64,000 nt of DNA from Nocardia sp. (GTDB taxonomy: Bacteria > Actinomycetota > Actinomycetes > Mycobacteriales > Mycobacteriaceae): the NCBI RefSeq assembly GCF_025465275.1, contig NZ_JAODNK010000051.1, positions 99,657 through 163,656 of the forward strand. Direction: 5' to 3'. Positions 61,648 through 64,000 of the stretch are shown piece after piece. The stretch's first letter is position 1, and every line of letters begins with the position of its first letter. The notes under the pieces were generated by a model that saw nothing but the letters and a program-made list of their open reading frames with translations, searched no databases and had not been told where the DNA came from. The position numbers and the translations under genes are program-made.

Positions 61648-64000
61648 ATGACGCGCGAATTAGCGGCGGAACAGACCGCCACGGTTTTTCCACTCTCTCC
61701 CGCCCAGCTCGGCATGTGGTATGCGCAGCAACTGGATCCGAGCGTGCCGCTCTCGGAGGCTCAGTACATCGAGATGCGCGGGCCACTGGATCTCCCGGCG
61801 CTGCGTAGCGCCGCGTTGATCGCCGGGCGCGAATTCGGTTCCGGCGTACTGCGACTGGCGGAGATCGACGATTGGCCGTATCAGGTGGTCGACCCCGGTC
61901 TGGCGCCCGCGGTGGGATTTCTGGACTTCCGGGACAAACCGGAACCGATTGTGGCCGCGCTGGAGTGGATGCGCGCCGATGTCGCCGCACCCATCGATCT
62001 GCTCGGTGCGCGCGCCGGAATCTCCACGGTGATCCGGGTCGGGGACGACCACCACCTGTGGTTCACCCGCGCCCACCACATTCTCATCGACGGATTCGGT
62101 TCGGTGACCATGCTGTACCGCGTTGCGGAGCTGTACAACGCCGCGGTCCGCCACGAGCCCGCGCCCGCCGGAACCGCCGCCTCGCTGCTCGCGGTGCACG
62201 AGGCCGAAATGATGTACCGGGAGTCGAGCCGCTTCGCGACCGATGAGCAGTATTGGCGTGAAGTGACCGCCGGCATGCCGCAGCGATGCAGCCTGGTATC
62301 CGCCACGGCCCCCGCGTGCGCGCTGGGACGAGCGGCCCGCGAACAGCTGGGGGAGGGGACCGCCGCACGCCTGGAGAGCGCGGCGCAGCGCTTCGATGCC
62401 AGCGCGGCCATGGTGGTGATGGCGGCGGTCGCGCTGTACTACGCCCGGCTCACGGCCACCGAGGACGTGGTGCTGAGCCTGCCCGTATCCGGGCGGACCA
62501 CCGCCGTACTGCGCCGCTCCGGCGGCATGATCGCCAATGTGGTGCCACTGCGGGTGCGAGTGCCGCGCACGGGCCGGGTCGGTGAGGTGCTGGACGCGGT
62601 GCGGGTAGCCGCGTCGGGCGCCCTGCGGCACCAGCGCTTCCGCGCCGAGGACATGCGCTGGGGCGCTGCGGGGCCGGGTGGTGCCGGGCGAGGAGAGGCT
62701 GGGCAAGGGCCTGCGGGGGAGAGGGCGGCCGAGCCAGGCGTTGCCGATCCGGGGGTGGCCGGTGGGCCGGAGTTCGGTGCCGCTGAGCAGGGGGTGGGCG
62801 CTGATGGGCAGCCGGAGCTCGGGCGGGGGTTTGTCGGGCCGGTTATCAATATCATGCTGTTTCCGGCGGGGATCGACTTCGCGGGTGTGCGGTCGAGCTT
62901 GCATGTGCTGACGTCCGGGCCGATCGAGGATCTGTTCGTCAACTTCTATCAGCACGGGGCCGGTGCGCCTATTCATGTCGACTTCGCGGCGAATCCTCGC
63001 CTCTATGACGAGGATTCGCTCGGGCGGCACCATCGGCGGTTCTTGGCACTGCTGGATTCGCTGCTCGCGGCCGAGGTTGATACGCCGCTGGCCGAGTTGG
63101 CGTACTGCACCGCGGACGAGCTGGGAGTGCTCGCGGGTTCCCATGGTGCGCAGGCGCCGGAACCGCAACTGCTGCCGGAGATTCTGCACGCTGGACTACG
63201 GCGCGCGGGCCAGGATGCGGTGGCGGTGATCGGTGGTGGCCGGCAACTGACCTATGGCGAATTGGACGAGTTGTCGAATCGGCTGGCACGCAGGTTGCTG
63301 CGGAGTTCTGGGAACTCGGAGCGGGTCGGTCCGGAATCGACTGTGCTGCTGACACTTCCGCGATCCGTCCAAGCGGTGGTTGCGCTGTGGGCGGTGGCCA
63401 AGACCGGCGCGGCCTTCGTGCCGCTCGGTACCGGTATGCCCGGTGATCGCGTGGCACGCATTGCCGCCGAATGTGGAGCCCGGCTGGGGCTGACTCTCGG
63501 GGAGGTTCCTGATCTCCCGGCTACGGTGCAGTGGATCGCCCTTGATGACCTCCTGTCCGAAACAGCCTGGACCGAGGTGTCATCCGAGCCGTTGGACGCA
63601 CATGAGCGGCCAGGTCATCAGCGCCTGTCCAACCCGGCGTACGTAGTATTCACCTCCGGTTCCACGGGTGTGCCCAAGGGCGTCGTGGTGACCCACGCGG
63701 GTCTCTCGGGTTTGGCTGCGGCAATTGTGGATTCGTATCGTGTTGCTCCGGGCTCGCGGGTGCTGCAATGCCTGAACCCGAGCTTCGACGCATCAGTCCT
63801 GGAATGGCTGATGGCCTTCGCCGCAGGTGCCACACTCGTTGTGGCCGAGGCGGATCCGATACTCGGCGCCGAACTGGCCGCGCTGGTGCGCGAGCACGGG
63901 ATCACCCAGGTCTGCTCCACCCCGGCGGTGCTGTCCACGCTGGAACCGGATGCCCTGGACGGGGTGCGCGCGGTGTCGTCAGGCGGTGAACCCACGCCGC
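61648..64000 (+). CDS. Nonribosomal peptide synthetase, first module (3' end off window)
   Basis: 784 codons are present and no stop is reached. The protein begins with a condensation domain (FPLSPAQLGMWYAQQLDPS; active site AHHILIDGF, residues about 10-430) followed by an adenylation domain (start LTYGELDELSNRLARRLL; core A3 FTSGSTGVPKG, then NPSFDASVLEWLMAFAAGATL). Beginning with a condensation domain points to an N-acylating start module or a later subunit. The substrate-binding residues are only partly in the window. A Gly/Glu/Pro-rich insert of about 55 residues interrupts the condensation domain near 62665-62830. ATG 61648 has GAGG four bases upstream. Confidence 0.9.
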   Translation, partial: MTRELAAEQTATVFPLSPAQLGMWYAQQLDPSVPLSEAQYIEMRGPLDLPALRSAALIAGREFGSGVLRLAEIDDWPYQVVDPGLAPAVGFLDFRDKPEPIVAALEWMRADVAAPIDLLGARAGISTVIRVGDDHHLWFTRAHHILIDGFGSVTMLYRVAELYNAAVRHEPAPAGTAASLLAVHEAEMMYRESSRFATDEQYWREVTAGMPQRCSLVSATAPACALGRAAREQLGEGTAARLESAAQRFDASAAMVVMAAVALYYARLTATEDVVLSLPVSGRTTAVLRRSGGMIANVVPLRVRVPRTGRVGEVLDAVRVAASGALRHQRFRAEDMRWGAAGPGGAGRGEAGQGPAGERAAEPGVADPGVAGGPEFGAAEQGVGADGQPELGRGFVGPVINIMLFPAGIDFAGVRSSLHVLTSGPIEDLFVNFYQHGAGAPIHVDFAANPRLYDEDSLGRHHRRFLALLDSLLAAEVDTPLAELAYCTADELGVLAGSHGAQAPEPQLLPEILHAGLRRAGQDAVAVIGGGRQLTYGELDELSNRLARRLLRSSGNSERVGPESTVLLTLPRSVQAVVALWAVAKTGAAFVPLGTGMPGDRVARIAAECGARLGLTLGEVPDLPATVQWIALDDLLSETAWTEVSSEPLDAHERPGHQRLSNPAYVVFTSGSTGVPKGVVVTHAGLSGLAAAIVDSYRVAPGSRVLQCLNPSFDASVLEWLMAFAAGATLVVAEADPILGAELAALVREHGITQVCSTPAVLSTLEPDALDGVRAVSSGGEPTP

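Overview
The window is 64 kb of high-GC, gene-dense actinobacterial chromosome. It most likely comes from Nocardia or a close mycolic-acid relative. Three things point there: gene orders that match Mycobacterium tuberculosis (Rv0885-fprB; nirA-cysH-chelatase; hrcA-dnaJ2-rsmE; phoH-ybeY-CBS protein-deaminase-like-era; amiA2/recO/uppS/Rv2360c/zur/smtB/glyS), frequent GTG/TTG starts with 1-8 nt gene overlaps, and families such as the CE1758/CE1759 flavin duo, QsdR-type TetR and DUF6875. These comparisons are from memory, not from a search. No rRNA, tRNA, CRISPR array or complete insertion sequence was seen.

Layout. 1-12.6 kb is a lipid and alkyl-ester catabolic region: a DUF1254 lipoprotein, a DUF3159 membrane protein, a patatin-QsdR pair, an operon of two acyl-CoA dehydrogenases plus a zinc alcohol dehydrogenase, and a TetR gene divergent from two tandem alkyl-sulfatases (one Tat-exported, one cytosolic). 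Two nearly identical 36-residue micropeptide genes (1400-1510 and 7440-7550) lie here. The operator in front of the first resembles the palindrome in front of the sulfatases. 12.6-20.8 kb holds an LLM monooxygenase/FMN reductase pair, DUF5996, a DUF2156 membrane protein preceded by a basic leader ORF, an alpha/beta hydrolase, a toxin-antitoxin-like pair, a small secreted protein, and an ECF sigma factor followed by a Rieske lipoprotein. 21-29.6 kb carries an Ami1-like amidase and two Hsp70-like ATPases flanking an AurF-type diiron oxygenase and its FprB redox partner. 30-38 kb holds an SDR, a HAD phosphatase and the minus-strand sulfate-assimilation operon sir-cysH-cysD-cysN-chelatase, headed by a 30-codon cysteine-containing leader peptide. 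38-61 kb is mostly conserved housekeeping: hemW, hrcA, dnaJ2, rsmE, phoH, ybeY, era, recO, uppS, zur/smtB and glyS. It is interrupted by an epoxide hydrolase, MFS/LysR, an amidase, ogt, an arylsulfotransferase and a TetR gene. The right end enters a nonribosomal peptide synthetase that runs off the window.

How it fits together. Sulfur recurs throughout: sulfate-ester hydrolysis at 8.5-12.5 kb, sulfate reduction to sulfide with sirohaem supply at 31.8-37.6 kb, and a secreted arylsulfotransferase at 54 kb. The strongest candidates for something undescribed are the duplicated micropeptide with its shared operator, and several short leader ORFs that overlap or precede regulated genes.
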